Source: Bog-756 sp963699105 (lineage in GTDB: Bacteria > Actinomycetota > Acidimicrobiia > Acidimicrobiales > RAAP-2). Taken from it: a stretch of DNA of 64,000 nucleotides. Positions 26,838-35,727 of this stretch are shown piece after piece. Made by a program: the position numbers and the translations under genes. The notes under the pieces are model-generated. The model searched no databases. It had not been told where the DNA came from and saw nothing but the letters and a program-made list of their open reading frames with translations. Each line of letters starts with the position of its first letter. The stretch's first letter is position 1. The stretch covers positions 620,001-684,000 of the forward strand of contig CAVOTI010000001.1 of the NCBI GenBank assembly GCA_963699105.1, given 5' to 3'.

Positions 26838-28085
26838 ACGACCACCGTCGTCCCGGTCCCCGGAATCGCCGTCCCCCGAGCGTCCGCGTACCACGGCCTC
26901 GCCTCGATCTCGTAGTTCGTCCAGCTCACGGAGGACATCGTTGAGCCGGTCCCAACGCATGTTCCGTCGCCGGTCGACGTTGGGGTCGCTCCCCGTACGC
27001 GCCAGTTTGTAGGCCTGGATGCGGCCGATGTCCTTCAGGGTCCGGGACCGGAGGGCCCGGGTTTCGAACCCGGCCGCCCCCTCCCTCTCGAGGGCGGTGC
27101 GGAAGTCGTCCGACACCAGCACCGTTCCGGGATTGGCCACCCCCACCAACCGACTGGCCAGATTGACCACGGCACCGTAGAAGTCGCCGTCCTGGACGAG
27201 CACCGGACCGATGGCCAGGGCCACCCGCACGTCGGACAGCAGCTCGTCGTCGGCGTAGGTCTCGGCCAGGCCGAGGCCGATCTCGGCGGCGCTGGTGGCC
27301 GTCTGCACGACGAACATCACCTCGTCACCGATCATCTTGACCACCCGGCCGCCCAGTGCGACCACGGTGTCGTGGGCCAGCTCCTCGAACCGCGACACCA
27401 CCGCGGCCAACTCCTCGGCCCCCAGATGCTGGCTGAGCATCGTGTACCCGACCATGTCGGCGAACCCGACGGCCGTAACCGGGCTGATCCCGGCGGCCGA
27501 CTCGCGTACCTTCAGCATGATGGCCCGTCGGGTCGCCGCCTGCAGGTGGCGGCGCCACACATACTCGAGCAGTCGGCCCATGGCCGGTATGGAGGTACCG
27601 GCCTGGCGGGCGAACTGATCGGCATCGAGAATGCTGTCGCCCGTCGACACCAGGATGGGAGTGGTGCCCGGAGACACCTCGGCCTCGGCGATGCGGGCCA
27701 TGGACGAGCCGATGACCCGGGCCATCTGCACGGCCGTGTCCACATCTACCAGTCCCATGGAGATCATGGTCTGAAAGCCCTGGGCCGCCTCGATGTCCAT
27801 CTCGGTGAAGAAGGCATCGTCCTCGCCGACATCCAAGAAACCGAGGGCCCGCCAGAACCGCCGGGCCAGCTCGATGGGTATGTCGGTCCGCTCGGACACC
27901 TCGGCCTGGGTCAGCAGTTGGGCCGACGGGACCAGTATCCGGTCGACCATCAGGAGATCGACCACGTCGTCATCGACGGCACGGTCGATCTCCTCCTCGG
28001 AACATCCCAGCTCGAGGAGGAGCGAGCGGACCCGCTCGAACGCCCGGATCCGCTGTTGGCCGAGGCTCCCGTCGTCGTCCGACAC
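26751..28085 (-). CDS. Class III adenylate cyclase with N-terminal regulatory domain
   Basis: Converts ATP to cAMP. The catalytic domain spans about residues 195-365: TAVGFADMVGYTMLS (metal Asp 210), GGRVVKMIGDEVMFV (Lys 250, metal Asp 254) and GDFYGAVVNLASRLVGVANP (transition-state Asn 308 and Arg 312) are all present, so it should be active. Residues 1-190 form a helical region with a MerR-like stretch (LTQAEVSERTDIPIELARRF), resembling the regulatory half of mycobacterial Rv1264/Rv2212-type cyclases. The last 75 residues are charged and disordered. GTG start at 28085, divergent from fbiD. Its end overlaps the GH38 gene antisense. Confidence 0.9.
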   Translation of the reverse strand: MSDDDGSLGQQRIRAFERVRSLLLELGCSEEEIDRAVDDDVVDLLMVDRILVPSAQLLTQAEVSERTDIPIELARRFWRALGFLDVGEDDAFFTEMDIEAAQGFQTMISMGLVDVDTAVQMARVIGSSMARIAEAEVSPGTTPILVSTGDSILDADQFARQAGTSIPAMGRLLEYVWRRHLQAATRRAIMLKVRESAAGISPVTAVGFADMVGYTMLSQHLGAEELAAVVSRFEELAHDTVVALGGRVVKMIGDEVMFVVQTATSAAEIGLGLAETYADDELLSDVRVALAIGPVLVQDGDFYGAVVNLASRLVGVANPGTVLVSDDFRTALEREGAAGFETRALRSRTLKDIGRIQAYKLARTGSDPNVDRRRNMRWDRLNDVLRELDELRDRGEAVVRGRSGDGDSGDRDDGGRSAPGQPGGGDAVGPELETPLERGQRPTA

Positions 28086-28152
28086 ACGCCCACCCTAGGT
28101 GGTGGCCGGGGGACCGAGGTGAAGGACGGGACCGCCCACCTACACTGAACCG

Positions 28153-28779
28153 GTGCCAGCCGCCGACCACGGGTCACCGCTGCCCAGGCATCACCTGGCC
28201 ATTGGACCACGGGCCGTGCTGGTGCCGATCAAAGCCTTCGGCCAGGCGAAACGCCGACTCCATCTAGCCATGAGCGGCCCCGATCGCGCCGCCCTGGCCC
28301 AGGCGATGGCCGATCGGGTGATTGCCGCGGCCGCCCCGTTGCCCGTGGCCGTGGTCTGCGATGACACCGATGTGGCCGACTGGGCCCGGGCCCGGGGAGC
28401 GCTGATCGTGTGGGAACCGGGACGGGGCCTGAACGGTGCCGTGGAGGCGGGCGTCGAACACCTGCGGGACGGCGGCGTGACCCACGTGACCGTGGCCCAT
28501 GCCGACCTCCCCCGGGCGGCTGGTCTGGGCCAGGTCGGCGAGGTACCGGGGATCACCCTGGTGCCCGACCGCTACGGAAACGGGACCAACGTGATGGCCC
28601 TGCCCACCGACGTCGGTTTCGAGTTCTCCTACGGGCCCGGATCGTTTGCCCGGCATCGGGCCGAGGCCCACCGACTAGGGATCCCCACCCGGGTGCTCGA
28701 CCGGCCCGACCTGGCCTACGACGTGGACGAGCCCGATGACATCGTGCCGGTGGCCACGCTCGGGCCGACCACCGTATGA
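28153..28779 (+). CDS. fbiD: 2-phospho-L-lactate/phosphoenolpyruvate guanylyltransferase
   Basis: CofC/FbiD nucleotidyltransferase, activating phosphoenolpyruvate or phospholactate with GTP in coenzyme F420 synthesis. The NTP-binding start is VLVPIKAFGQAKRRL, followed by VAVVCDDTDVADWAR, GRGLNGAVEAGVEHL, THVTVAHADLPRA, ITLVPDRYGNGTNVMALP and FSYGPGSFARHRAEA, all family landmarks in order. 208 residues, GTG start at 28153. Its TGA overlaps the ATG of the PIG-L gene (ATGA). No other F420 genes are in the window. Confidence 0.92.
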   Translation: MPAADHGSPLPRHHLAIGPRAVLVPIKAFGQAKRRLHLAMSGPDRAALAQAMADRVIAAAAPLPVAVVCDDTDVADWARARGALIVWEPGRGLNGAVEAGVEHLRDGGVTHVTVAHADLPRAAGLGQVGEVPGITLVPDRYGNGTNVMALPTDVGFEFSYGPGSFARHRAEAHRLGIPTRVLDRPDLAYDVDEPDDIVPVATLGPTTV

Positions 28780-29621
28780 CCAGCTCGAGTCGACGGCCCG
28801 CCGACGGCCGAGGTCGGAGCGGGCTCCCGGTCGGAGACCTCCCCTCCCCCGGCCCGGTGACGGCTGACCTGGTTACGCCGCCCACCGCCCTGGCCATCGG
28901 TGCCCACCCCGACGACATCGAGTTCGGATGCGGCGCCACCCTGGCCAAATGGGCGGCCGGGGGTTGCCGGGTCCACCATGTGGTGCTCACCGACGGGTCG
29001 AAAGGAACTTGGGATCCATCGGCCGATCTGTCGGTGCTGGTGGCCGATCGGGCCGAAGAGTGTCGGGCGGCGGCCCGGATCATCGACGGCATGGCTTCGG
29101 ACCTGGTCATGCCGGAAGATCGGCTCTACTTCCTCGATCGAAACGATGGAGAGCTGGTGAACGGCATCGACGAGCGCCGCCAGGTGGCCCGGATCATCCG
29201 CCTGGTCCGTCCGGCGGTGGTGCTGGGGCATGATCCCTGGCGCCGGTACCGGCTGCACCCCGACCACCGGGCCGCCGGATGGATCACCACCGACGCAGTG
29301 GTGGCGGCCCGCGATCCCCACTTCTTTCCCGAGCTCGAACTGGCTCCACACCGACCCGATGCGCTGTTGTTGTGGGAGGCGGACCAGCCCAACCACGTCG
29401 AAGACGCCGCCGGCTTCTGGACCGTCAAGGTCGATGCCCTGCTCTGCCACCACAGCCAGTTCGAGTCGACGATGGGCATCGAACCGCAGGCAACTTCGGG
29501 GCCGATGGACCAAGAGGCCAGATCGGCCTTCGCCGGGCGGGTGGAGAGGCAGCTCGCCGATCACGGAAGTCTCCGTGGCATCCCATCGGGCGAGGCCTTT
29601 CGCCTGATGGACGACCTCTGA
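28776..29621 (+). CDS. PIG-L/LmbE family deacetylase
   Basis: Zinc-dependent N-deacetylase, 281 residues. ALAIGAHPDDIEFGCGATLA is the metal-binding signature, with VVLTDGSKGTWDPSADLS after it. VLGHDPWRRYRLHPDHRAAG supplies the third zinc ligand (HPDH) and HHSQFESTMG a conserved C-terminal His. In actinobacteria the family includes MshB (mycothiol synthesis) and Mca (mycothiol conjugate amidase); the sequence alone does not decide, and other sugar substrates are possible. Coupled to fbiD by a 4-base overlap; followed by a strong hairpin. Confidence 0.88.
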   Translation: MTSSSRRPADGRGRSGLPVGDLPSPGPVTADLVTPPTALAIGAHPDDIEFGCGATLAKWAAGGCRVHHVVLTDGSKGTWDPSADLSVLVADRAEECRAAARIIDGMASDLVMPEDRLYFLDRNDGELVNGIDERRQVARIIRLVRPAVVLGHDPWRRYRLHPDHRAAGWITTDAVVAARDPHFFPELELAPHRPDALLLWEADQPNHVEDAAGFWTVKVDALLCHHSQFESTMGIEPQATSGPMDQEARSAFAGRVERQLADHGSLRGIPSGEAFRLMDDL

Positions 29622-29645
29622 CCTGCTGACCTGGTCCAGAACGGA

Positions 29646-29671
29646 CAACAGGGGCCCGAAGGCCCCTGTTG
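29646..29671. terminator. Perfect hairpin terminator with CGAA tetraloop
   Basis: CAACAGGGGCC (29646-29656) and GGCCCCTGTTG (29661-29671) pair perfectly around CGAA. It lies between the stops of the PIG-L gene and the HU gene and can act for both strands. Confidence 0.85.
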
Positions 29672-29709
29672 CACGCGTTTGGCGAGCGGCGCTTCCGGCG
29701 CCGCACCTA

Positions 29710-30384
29710 CTACCGCCGGGTGGCCTTCTTGGCCGTGCGGCGAACCGCCTTGCGAGCCGGAGCCCTCTTCTTGGCTACCTTCTTGGCCGCAGTCTTGCGG
29801 GCTGCGGTCTTGCGGGCCGGAGCCCTCTTCTTGGCTACCTTCTTGGCCGCGCTCTTGCGAGCCGGAGCCCTCTTGACCGCCTTTTTCGCTGCGGTCTTGC
29901 GGGCTGCGGTCTTGCGGGCCGGAGCCCTCTTGACCGCCTTCTTCGCCGCGCTCTTCTTGGCGGTGGTCTTCTTAGCTGCAGTCTTACGTGCAGGAGCCTT
30001 CTTCACCGCCTTTTTGGCGGCTGACTTGCGGGCCACCGTCTTCTTAGCCGGAGCCTTGCGGACCGCTTTTCTGGCTGCTGCCTTCTTTACTGCCATTGAT
30101 ACTCCCTCCTTAGGGTTCAACGCCTCTTTGAACGCCGAACCGGTGGCGAACCGGACACCCTTCGACGCCGGGATCGGTACCACTGCACCCGTCCTCGGAT
30201 TCCGACCCACACGGGGACCACGAGCGGTTGGGGCGAAAGCCCCGAAACCGATCACTGTGACCTTCCGTCCGGATCGAACCTCGGTGACGATCGTTCCGAA
30301 CAACTCGTCAACCACGTCTTCGACAAATCTGCGTGACGATGATGTCGACGCGCTGATTGTTTTGACGAGTTGCGACTTGTTCAA
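29710..30384 (-). CDS. HU-like protein fused to a Lys/Ala-rich histone H1-like tail
   Basis: Nucleoid protein of 224 residues. Residues 1-96 are an HU domain: MNKSQLVKTISASTSSSRRF, EVRSGRKVTVIGFGAF, RVGRNPRTGAVVPIPASKG. Residues 97-224 are repeats of the AAKKAVKRAPARKTAAKK type, like the tail of mycobacterial HupB/Hlp. A TTG at 30384 is chosen because AGGAGG lies five bases before it and the product starts MNKSQL like other HU proteins; a GTG two codons upstream overlaps that ribosome binding site. Unusually, the start of the tail (MAVKKAAARK) has its own ATG with AAGGAGG eight bases upstream, so the tail may also be made alone. Confidence 0.9.
   Translation of the reverse strand: MNKSQLVKTISASTSSSRRFVEDVVDELFGTIVTEVRSGRKVTVIGFGAFAPTARGPRVGRNPRTGAVVPIPASKGVRFATGSAFKEALNPKEGVSMAVKKAAARKAVRKAPAKKTVARKSAAKKAVKKAPARKTAAKKTTAKKSAAKKAVKRAPARKTAARKTAAKKAVKRAPARKSAAKKVAKKRAPARKTAARKTAAKKVAKKRAPARKAVRRTAKKATRR
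30094..30111 (-). promoter_or_regulatory. Internal ribosome binding site and ATG for the H1-like tail
   Basis: On the minus strand AAGGAGG (complement of 30105-30111) lies eight bases before an in-frame ATG (30096-30094) that starts MAVKKAAARKAV. The codons for PKEG in the HU-tail junction encode this Shine-Dalgarno sequence. It predicts a separate 128-residue basic protein sharing the stop at 29710. Confidence 0.65.
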
Positions 30385-30674
30385 GATCACCTCCTCAGCG
30401 ATACATGACTCCTAACAGCAAAATGGCAATTCACGCCCAGGTCAAGCACCTTTTCGTGCAGCGACACGACGCCGCGCCCCAGCCATGCGATCGGCGACGA
30501 GCAGAATCTCGAGACTCGTCGACCCGACACCAGACGTCGGCGTCACCGCCATGGACAAAAAACCGTTTGTTTGCAAGGATTATTCGACCGCGCATAGCGA
30601 GGTCTCTTTCGCAGGACGCAATGTCCGCCACCGAATCCACCGACTGAATTGTTCGATGACGAGGCGACATCACT

Positions 30675-32183
30675 GTGAAAAATTTTTCTGCCGCCACACC
30701 CGCTCAACGCACTATTCCGCTTCATGGCGCCGCACTGAGCGCGTCATCGAGCGCAGGATACGGCGCCTACCTCGGTGGCGATCGGAGCGGTTGGCACTTC
30801 GTTCCACCGGAACATTCGGTGATGATCCTCGGTCCTCCCCGCGCCGGAAAGACGACATCGTTGATCATCCCCAACGTGTTGGCGGCCAACGGACCGGTGG
30901 TGTCCACGTCGACCAAACCGGACGTGCTGGACGCCACCGTGGCCACGCGCCGGTGCATCGGCAACACCATGCTGTTCGACCCGTCCGGCTCGGTGAGCCG
31001 GGCCGAGGATCTGCACCGATTGCGGTGGTCACCGCTGCAGTCTTGCGTCACCTGGACGGGCGCCCTGTCCATGGCCCGGTCCCTGGTCGAGGTCGGGGCG
31101 TCCTCGGGCTCCTGGGGCACGTCGGCCGAAGGTACCCACTGGACGGAGCGGGCCCAATCGCTGCTGGGGCCGCTGCTCCACGCCGCCGCCCTCGAGGCCG
31201 GCGACATGCGCACCCTCTTGACCTGGGTGGATCGTCGCCAGGCCCTCCCGGCTCAACAGATCCTGGCCGGCGGGGAGCGGCCGGCCACCGCCCTGGCCCG
31301 CAACCTTCTCGACGGCATCGTGACCACCGATCAGCGGGAGCTGAGCGGGATCTGGTCGACGGCCTCGGGTGCCCTGTCCGGATTCCGGTCCGACGAGGCG
31401 CTGGCCGCCACCTCGGACCCGGACTTCGACGCTGCCAGCTTCGTGCGGTCGTCGGACACCATCTATATAGCGGCACCGGCGCATCTGCAGGCCCAGGTGG
31501 CGCCCCTGGTGGTCGGGCTCATCGAAGACATCCGCCGGGCCACCTACGCCCGGGCCGCCGAGCGGTGGTCACCGCCGGGGGACCGCCCACCCGTGCTGCT
31601 GGCCCTCGACGAGGTGGCCAACATCGCCCCCCTTCCCGACCTTCCCTCGATGATCAGCGAGGGAGGCGGGCAGGGGCTCGTCACCTTGGCCTGCCTGCAA
31701 GACCTGTCCCAAGCGCGTCACCGGTGGCCGGGACACGCCGACGGGTTCCCCTCCTTGTTCGGGACCACCGTGGTCCTCCCCGGGATAGGGGACGTGAGGA
31801 CGCTCGGAGCACTGTCCACGCTGGCCGGCGACGAAGAGATCCCCGCCCGCACGATGTCGGCCGGGCGGGCCCTGGGTGACCGCCCCTTCACCGACCTGGT
31901 GGCCGGGGGGCGCCCCCACTTCGGGGAGAGCGTCTCCACCCAGTGGAGACCGAGGCTCCCGGTCGACGCCATCACCCGTGGGATGCCCGGCTACGGGCTC
32001 TCCTTCGATCAGCGCAACGAACCGAGCTGGATCCCGCTCACCCCCTCGCACACCGACGAACCCTGGCGTTCGCTGCGCACCGTCGACCGGTCGGTCGAAC
32101 TCGAGCATCACCCGCACCGTCCCCCGCTCCGGGGCGTTGGACCGGTTCGAGACCATCCCGGTCCGTCCGACCTCGAACGCTGA
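30675..32183 (+). CDS. VirD4/TraG-like conjugative coupling ATPase
   Basis: Type IV coupling-protein-like ATPase of 502 residues. Walker A GPPRAGKT is at 53-60 after HSVMIL, then PVVSTSTKPDVLDATV. Walker B PVLLALDEVANIAPLP lies near 306-320, followed by GQGLVTLACLQDLSQARHRW, a TraM-recognition-type segment. The two N-terminal membrane helices of classical VirD4/TraD are absent, so it is probably soluble or relies on a partner. GTG start at 30675. It converges on the relaxase gene with 35 bp between stops. In established systems such a pair delivers a nicked strand to a secretion channel; no channel genes are present here. Confidence 0.82.
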   Translation: MKNFSAATPAQRTIPLHGAALSASSSAGYGAYLGGDRSGWHFVPPEHSVMILGPPRAGKTTSLIIPNVLAANGPVVSTSTKPDVLDATVATRRCIGNTMLFDPSGSVSRAEDLHRLRWSPLQSCVTWTGALSMARSLVEVGASSGSWGTSAEGTHWTERAQSLLGPLLHAAALEAGDMRTLLTWVDRRQALPAQQILAGGERPATALARNLLDGIVTTDQRELSGIWSTASGALSGFRSDEALAATSDPDFDAASFVRSSDTIYIAAPAHLQAQVAPLVVGLIEDIRRATYARAAERWSPPGDRPPVLLALDEVANIAPLPDLPSMISEGGGQGLVTLACLQDLSQARHRWPGHADGFPSLFGTTVVLPGIGDVRTLGALSTLAGDEEIPARTMSAGRALGDRPFTDLVAGGRPHFGESVSTQWRPRLPVDAITRGMPGYGLSFDQRNEPSWIPLTPSHTDEPWRSLRTVDRSVELEHHPHRPPLRGVGPVRDHPGPSDLER

Positions 32184-32218
32184 AGACGGGGCTACCGATC
32201 GACCGGGTGAATCGGGGG

Positions 32219-33661
32219 TCACCGCTCCATGATGTGGACACGGCTCCAATCCGGGACCTCGGCTACCCGGTCACCACCGGCCCGGTCCCGCGCCACGGTC
32301 CCCCGCCCGACCTGGCGGCTGCGGCCGCTGTCACGGTCCACCACCGACCTCGGAGCTGAGCTCGGAGCCAGCAGAGTCTCGGCGTCCCGATCGATGACCC
32401 GGGCCACCTCCCCGGCCGACCAACGGGGCGGGCCGGTGGTCCCCGCCGGCCGGTCGATCTTGTCGCAGGCATCGGCGATCCGGGTGGCGGTCGACTCGAT
32501 CTCCGAGGCGGCCGCCCCCCTGATGGTCGAGTTCGCCACCAACGCCACCAGATCCGGCGGAGACACGGCCCGGTCCCTGTCGGCCAACGATTCCAGACGG
32601 GCCCGGAGGCGACCGGCTTCGAAGGGATGGACGGGGTCGACCCGGCCGGGAAGCCGGCCGAGCCCGACCGTCCGGCTGAGGTCGCCCAGGTCGAACCCGA
32701 AATCGGCCGCCCGTTCCCTCCACTCCGTCACCAGCGAATCGACCGTGCGGCTCCGATCCTTGGCCGGACGGGTGGCGTGGAAGGCCCCCCTCGTCGACCG
32801 GGACCGGGTCGGGCTCCGGGCGGACGGGGTCCGATCGTGGTCGTACTCGTCGATGGCTGCGGTCCGGGTGGCGAACAGCCGCCGAAGTCGTCGGTCGACG
32901 CCGACGACGTCGCCCAGACCGTTGGGTCGCACCTCCCACGCCGCACCGAGCCGGCGGGTGAGCTCGAACCGCAGTCGGGCGTGGTAGATGCCCTGGGCCG
33001 AGGGAAGATGGGTGAACAGCCGGCGACTGTCGACGGCCGACCAGGCGCCGTCCACGCCCTCGGCGACATTGGCCACGACGAGGTGGGTGTGGAGATGGGG
33101 ATCGAGGGCGCGGCTCGTCCGGTGGACGAACTGCCCGGCCACCACTCCGGTGGACGGAAGTAGGGTGAGCCCTCCGCCCCGGGACCGGCGCACCCCCAAC
33201 GCCGAACGGCCGAGATAGCCGATGGTCTCCTCCACCGCTGTCCGATGGCCTTCGCCGACCTCGCTGGCCATCTCCCCCGGTGCCAGCAGGTGCAGGACGC
33301 TCACCGACTTGGGTGCGCAGAAGGTGAGGTCGAAGCCGGCCACGCTACGGTCGCCTCGGGACTGGCGGAGTGTCACACCCCGCCCCGGGTCACGGCCCTC
33401 CAACACCTCGCCGAAGGCCGGGGACTCGACCCGTCCGGCCAGACCCAGGCCCAAGGCGCCCCGCCCCGACCAGACGCCCGGCGACTCCCCGGCCACCAGG
33501 CTGCCCTCGGCTCGGCCGGGGGTGAGGTCATCGACGTAGTAGCGGTACCCGTCACCGCGTACCACGTGGGCCTTCAGCACCGGCCCGGCGGGTCGGCTCC
33601 GGCGGAACCGGGCGGCGCCAGCGGTGAGTCGGGTCGGTCCACCCTCCGGTGATGCCAGCAT
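32219..33661 (-). CDS. TrwC/TraI-type (MobF) relaxase, relaxase domain only
   Basis: Predicted DNA strand transferase of 480 residues. The N-terminal tyrosines are in GDGYRYYVDDL (about 37-45). GVWSGRGALGLGLAGRVESP and FDLTFCAPKSVSVLHLLAPG are TrwC-family blocks. LDPHLHTHLVVANVAEGVDG carries the metal-binding HxHxH at 189-193, with a further His in FVHRTSR. The C-terminal RecD-like helicase of full-length TrwC/TraI is missing; residues 300-480 are charged and poorly recognisable. ATG start at 33661. Paired convergently with the coupling ATPase; no oriT could be identified by eye. Confidence 0.85.
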   Translation of the reverse strand: MLASPEGGPTRLTAGAARFRRSRPAGPVLKAHVVRGDGYRYYVDDLTPGRAEGSLVAGESPGVWSGRGALGLGLAGRVESPAFGEVLEGRDPGRGVTLRQSRGDRSVAGFDLTFCAPKSVSVLHLLAPGEMASEVGEGHRTAVEETIGYLGRSALGVRRSRGGGLTLLPSTGVVAGQFVHRTSRALDPHLHTHLVVANVAEGVDGAWSAVDSRRLFTHLPSAQGIYHARLRFELTRRLGAAWEVRPNGLGDVVGVDRRLRRLFATRTAAIDEYDHDRTPSARSPTRSRSTRGAFHATRPAKDRSRTVDSLVTEWRERAADFGFDLGDLSRTVGLGRLPGRVDPVHPFEAGRLRARLESLADRDRAVSPPDLVALVANSTIRGAAASEIESTATRIADACDKIDRPAGTTGPPRWSAGEVARVIDRDAETLLAPSSAPRSVVDRDSGRSRQVGRGTVARDRAGGDRVAEVPDWSRVHIMER

Positions 33662-33722
33662 GGACTGACACCCCGCTTGCCGGAAACCTTGCCCGCACCA
33701 GCACCAGCGCCAGGACCGCCGG

Positions 33723-34742
33723 CTACCCGGTAGCGGCGCCGCCCCCCGGCCGATAGCGCTCGAGAATCCGGGCGGCGGCCTCGGCCCTCAGGCCCCGGTA
33801 CTCCTCGGGGCGCACCACCCGGGCATCGGGTCCGAGCCGCAGCAGGAGCCGCTCGAGCCAGGCATCCCCCCCGACGAAGACCTCCAGCTCGACCCGACCG
33901 TCGGCGGATTCCGGAGGCCCGGCCGACGGGATCGATTCCACCAGCCAGGCGGTCGACGGGTCCAGTGACAGGCGCACCCTCCGGCTGTCGGGCCCGGGCA
34001 CGAACGGGTCGAAACCACCGGGGTCGCCGGCGGGTTCCGACGCCGGGAGGTCCCCGGCGCCCGCCGCCCGGCCATCCCGGGTGGCCACGGGGCGGCCGTC
34101 GTCGTGGGCCGTGACCTCGACCGGCTCGGCGGCGTTGATGCGGTCGACCCGGAACCGGCGCAGGTCGCCGGCCAGCGAGCACCAGGCGTCGACATACCAG
34201 TGGCCGGCGGAGGCAAACAGGCGGATGGGGGCGATCTCGCGGTCGGTGACCCGGTCGGACGAGGCCGAGTAATAGGAGATGGCCAGCCGACCCCCGGACG
34301 CCGCCGCGTCTCCCACCACCTCCAAGTAGGGAGGCGCATCCAGCTCCACGGCGATCTGCTCTCCGCCGAGGGCACGGTCGAGCTTTTCCAGGGCACGGGA
34401 CAGGGCCCCGTCGACATCGCTTCCGGGCACGGCCAACAGGGCTCGGGCCGAGGCGGCCAGGGCGAAGCCTTCGGGCGGGCTGAGCCGGCGGGGCCGAGCC
34501 AGGGCCGTTCCCATCCGGGTCGACACCGACGAGTCGGTGACCAGGATCTCCATCAGCTGGTCGGGGGTGTACGGGGGGACTCCACAGCAGGCCGCCATCT
34601 CCAGCTCGGTGACCAGGGCCTCGGGTGTCAGGTCGAACCGCGACGCCACCTGGTCGATAGGCGCCTCTCCCACCTGGGCCAGCCAGGCCAGAATGGCCAG
34701 CAGGCGCTTCAGCCTCCCCGCCGTGTCGAGGGCGGAGGTCAC
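33723..34742 (-). CDS. pafC: WYL-domain transcriptional regulator PafC-like
   Basis: WYL-domain regulator of 339 residues. An N-terminal winged-helix-like part (RLKRLLAILAWLAQVGEAPI, then RFDLTPEALVTELEMAACC) precedes the WYL core RLAISYYSASSDRVTDREIA and GHWYVDAWCSLAGDLRRFRVDR. In mycobacteria PafB and PafC form a heterodimer driving LexA-independent DNA damage genes. A GTG at 34742 overlaps the pafB stop (GTGA) and is preferred over a longer upstream frame with no domain content. An unusual Gly/Pro-rich insert lies near residues 225-250. Confidence 0.87.
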   Translation of the reverse strand: MTSALDTAGRLKRLLAILAWLAQVGEAPIDQVASRFDLTPEALVTELEMAACCGVPPYTPDQLMEILVTDSSVSTRMGTALARPRRLSPPEGFALAASARALLAVPGSDVDGALSRALEKLDRALGGEQIAVELDAPPYLEVVGDAAASGGRLAISYYSASSDRVTDREIAPIRLFASAGHWYVDAWCSLAGDLRRFRVDRINAAEPVEVTAHDDGRPVATRDGRAAGAGDLPASEPAGDPGGFDPFVPGPDSRRVRLSLDPSTAWLVESIPSAGPPESADGRVELEVFVGGDAWLERLLLRLGPDARVVRPEEYRGLRAEAAARILERYRPGGGAATG

Positions 34743-35698
34743 CCGGGATCCGGGCCGGAAGCAGCCAACGCCGCCAGATGCTCGACCACCGCGGCCCGGG
34801 TCGCCTCCGGCCTGAGCACCTCGGCGTGGTCGAGCAGATCGAGGACCCACAGGATCAGGGCGTCCTGGTCGGTGACGGTCAGCCGCACCATCAGTCCCCC
34901 GTCATGGCGGTGCTCGATGATGGCCCCGGGCCCCAGTTCGGCCACCACCCGACCAGCTTCGGCCCCGTCGACCAGCACTTCGACCTCGATCTCCTCGCCC
35001 GAGCCGAACTGCCAGGGATCCCGCGAAAAGGCGAGATCCACGTCGAACCCGTCGGGCAGCCGGGCCGAAGACGGGGGGCCGGGCTCCGGAGAGCCCTCGA
35101 TACGGTCGACCCGGAAGGTCCGGGCCTCGACCCGGTCGTGATCGAATCCGACCATGTACCAGTGTCCGTCCCGGAAGCGCAGGCCGGCCGGGTCCACGTG
35201 TCGCCGGGCACCCCGATACTCGAACTCGACACCGGCGCGGTTTCGGACGGCATCGAACAGAACGGGGAGGCCGGGGAGGCCGTCGACGGACCGGAGGTCG
35301 ACCAGCGGAGCGGTGGCCGAGCGGAGCGGTGATTCGCCCACCGCCCCCAGCTTCATGAGCGCATCGTGACCGATAGGCTGACCGAGATGAACTCCGGCGA
35401 CGGCCAGGTTCAGAGCGGCTTGTTCCTCCGGCTCCAATCCGAGGTCGGGGAGATAGTAGGCGTCGGGGTCGACCCGGTACCCCAGTTGGTCGTCCCCCCC
35501 GATCGGCACCACCAACACCGGGATCCCCTCGTCCCGCAGCAGTCGCTTGTCGCGTTCGAAGGCCTGACGCCGGGCACCGTGGGTATCCGGGTACCCGGGC
35601 ACCCGGTCGGCGATCTCCCGCAGGCTGAGAGGACGCGGGGTGTCCAGCAGTACCAACAGCAGGTCGGTCACCCGCTCGAGCCGATCGAGTCGCCGCAT
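34739..35698 (-). CDS. pafB: WYL-domain transcriptional regulator PafB-like
   Basis: 319-residue partner of PafC. The N-terminal winged helix is MRRLDRLERVTDLLLVLLDT and LSLREIADRVPGYPDTHGAR, with RDKRLLRDEGIPVLVV next, and the WYL core RAGVEFEYRGARRHVDPAGL plus RFRDGHWYMVGFDHDR and FRVDRIEGS. An ATG at 35698 is preferred to an upstream TTG. Coupled to pafC by a 4-base overlap and divergent from ctaG, with only about 30 bp between starts. Confidence 0.87.
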   Translation of the reverse strand: MRRLDRLERVTDLLLVLLDTPRPLSLREIADRVPGYPDTHGARRQAFERDKRLLRDEGIPVLVVPIGGDDQLGYRVDPDAYYLPDLGLEPEEQAALNLAVAGVHLGQPIGHDALMKLGAVGESPLRSATAPLVDLRSVDGLPGLPVLFDAVRNRAGVEFEYRGARRHVDPAGLRFRDGHWYMVGFDHDRVEARTFRVDRIEGSPEPGPPSSARLPDGFDVDLAFSRDPWQFGSGEEIEVEVLVDGAEAGRVVAELGPGAIIEHRHDGGLMVRLTVTDQDALILWVLDLLDHAEVLRPEATRAAVVEHLAALAASGPDPG

Positions 35699-35727
35699 CG
35701 ACGTCAATCTAGGGCGGACGGGACCGG

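Noticed and set aside
30675..33661. A complete integrative conjugative element
   Set aside because: Only a coupling ATPase and a relaxase are present; no integrase, VirB4 or channel genes, no att-like direct repeats and no compositional change at the edges.
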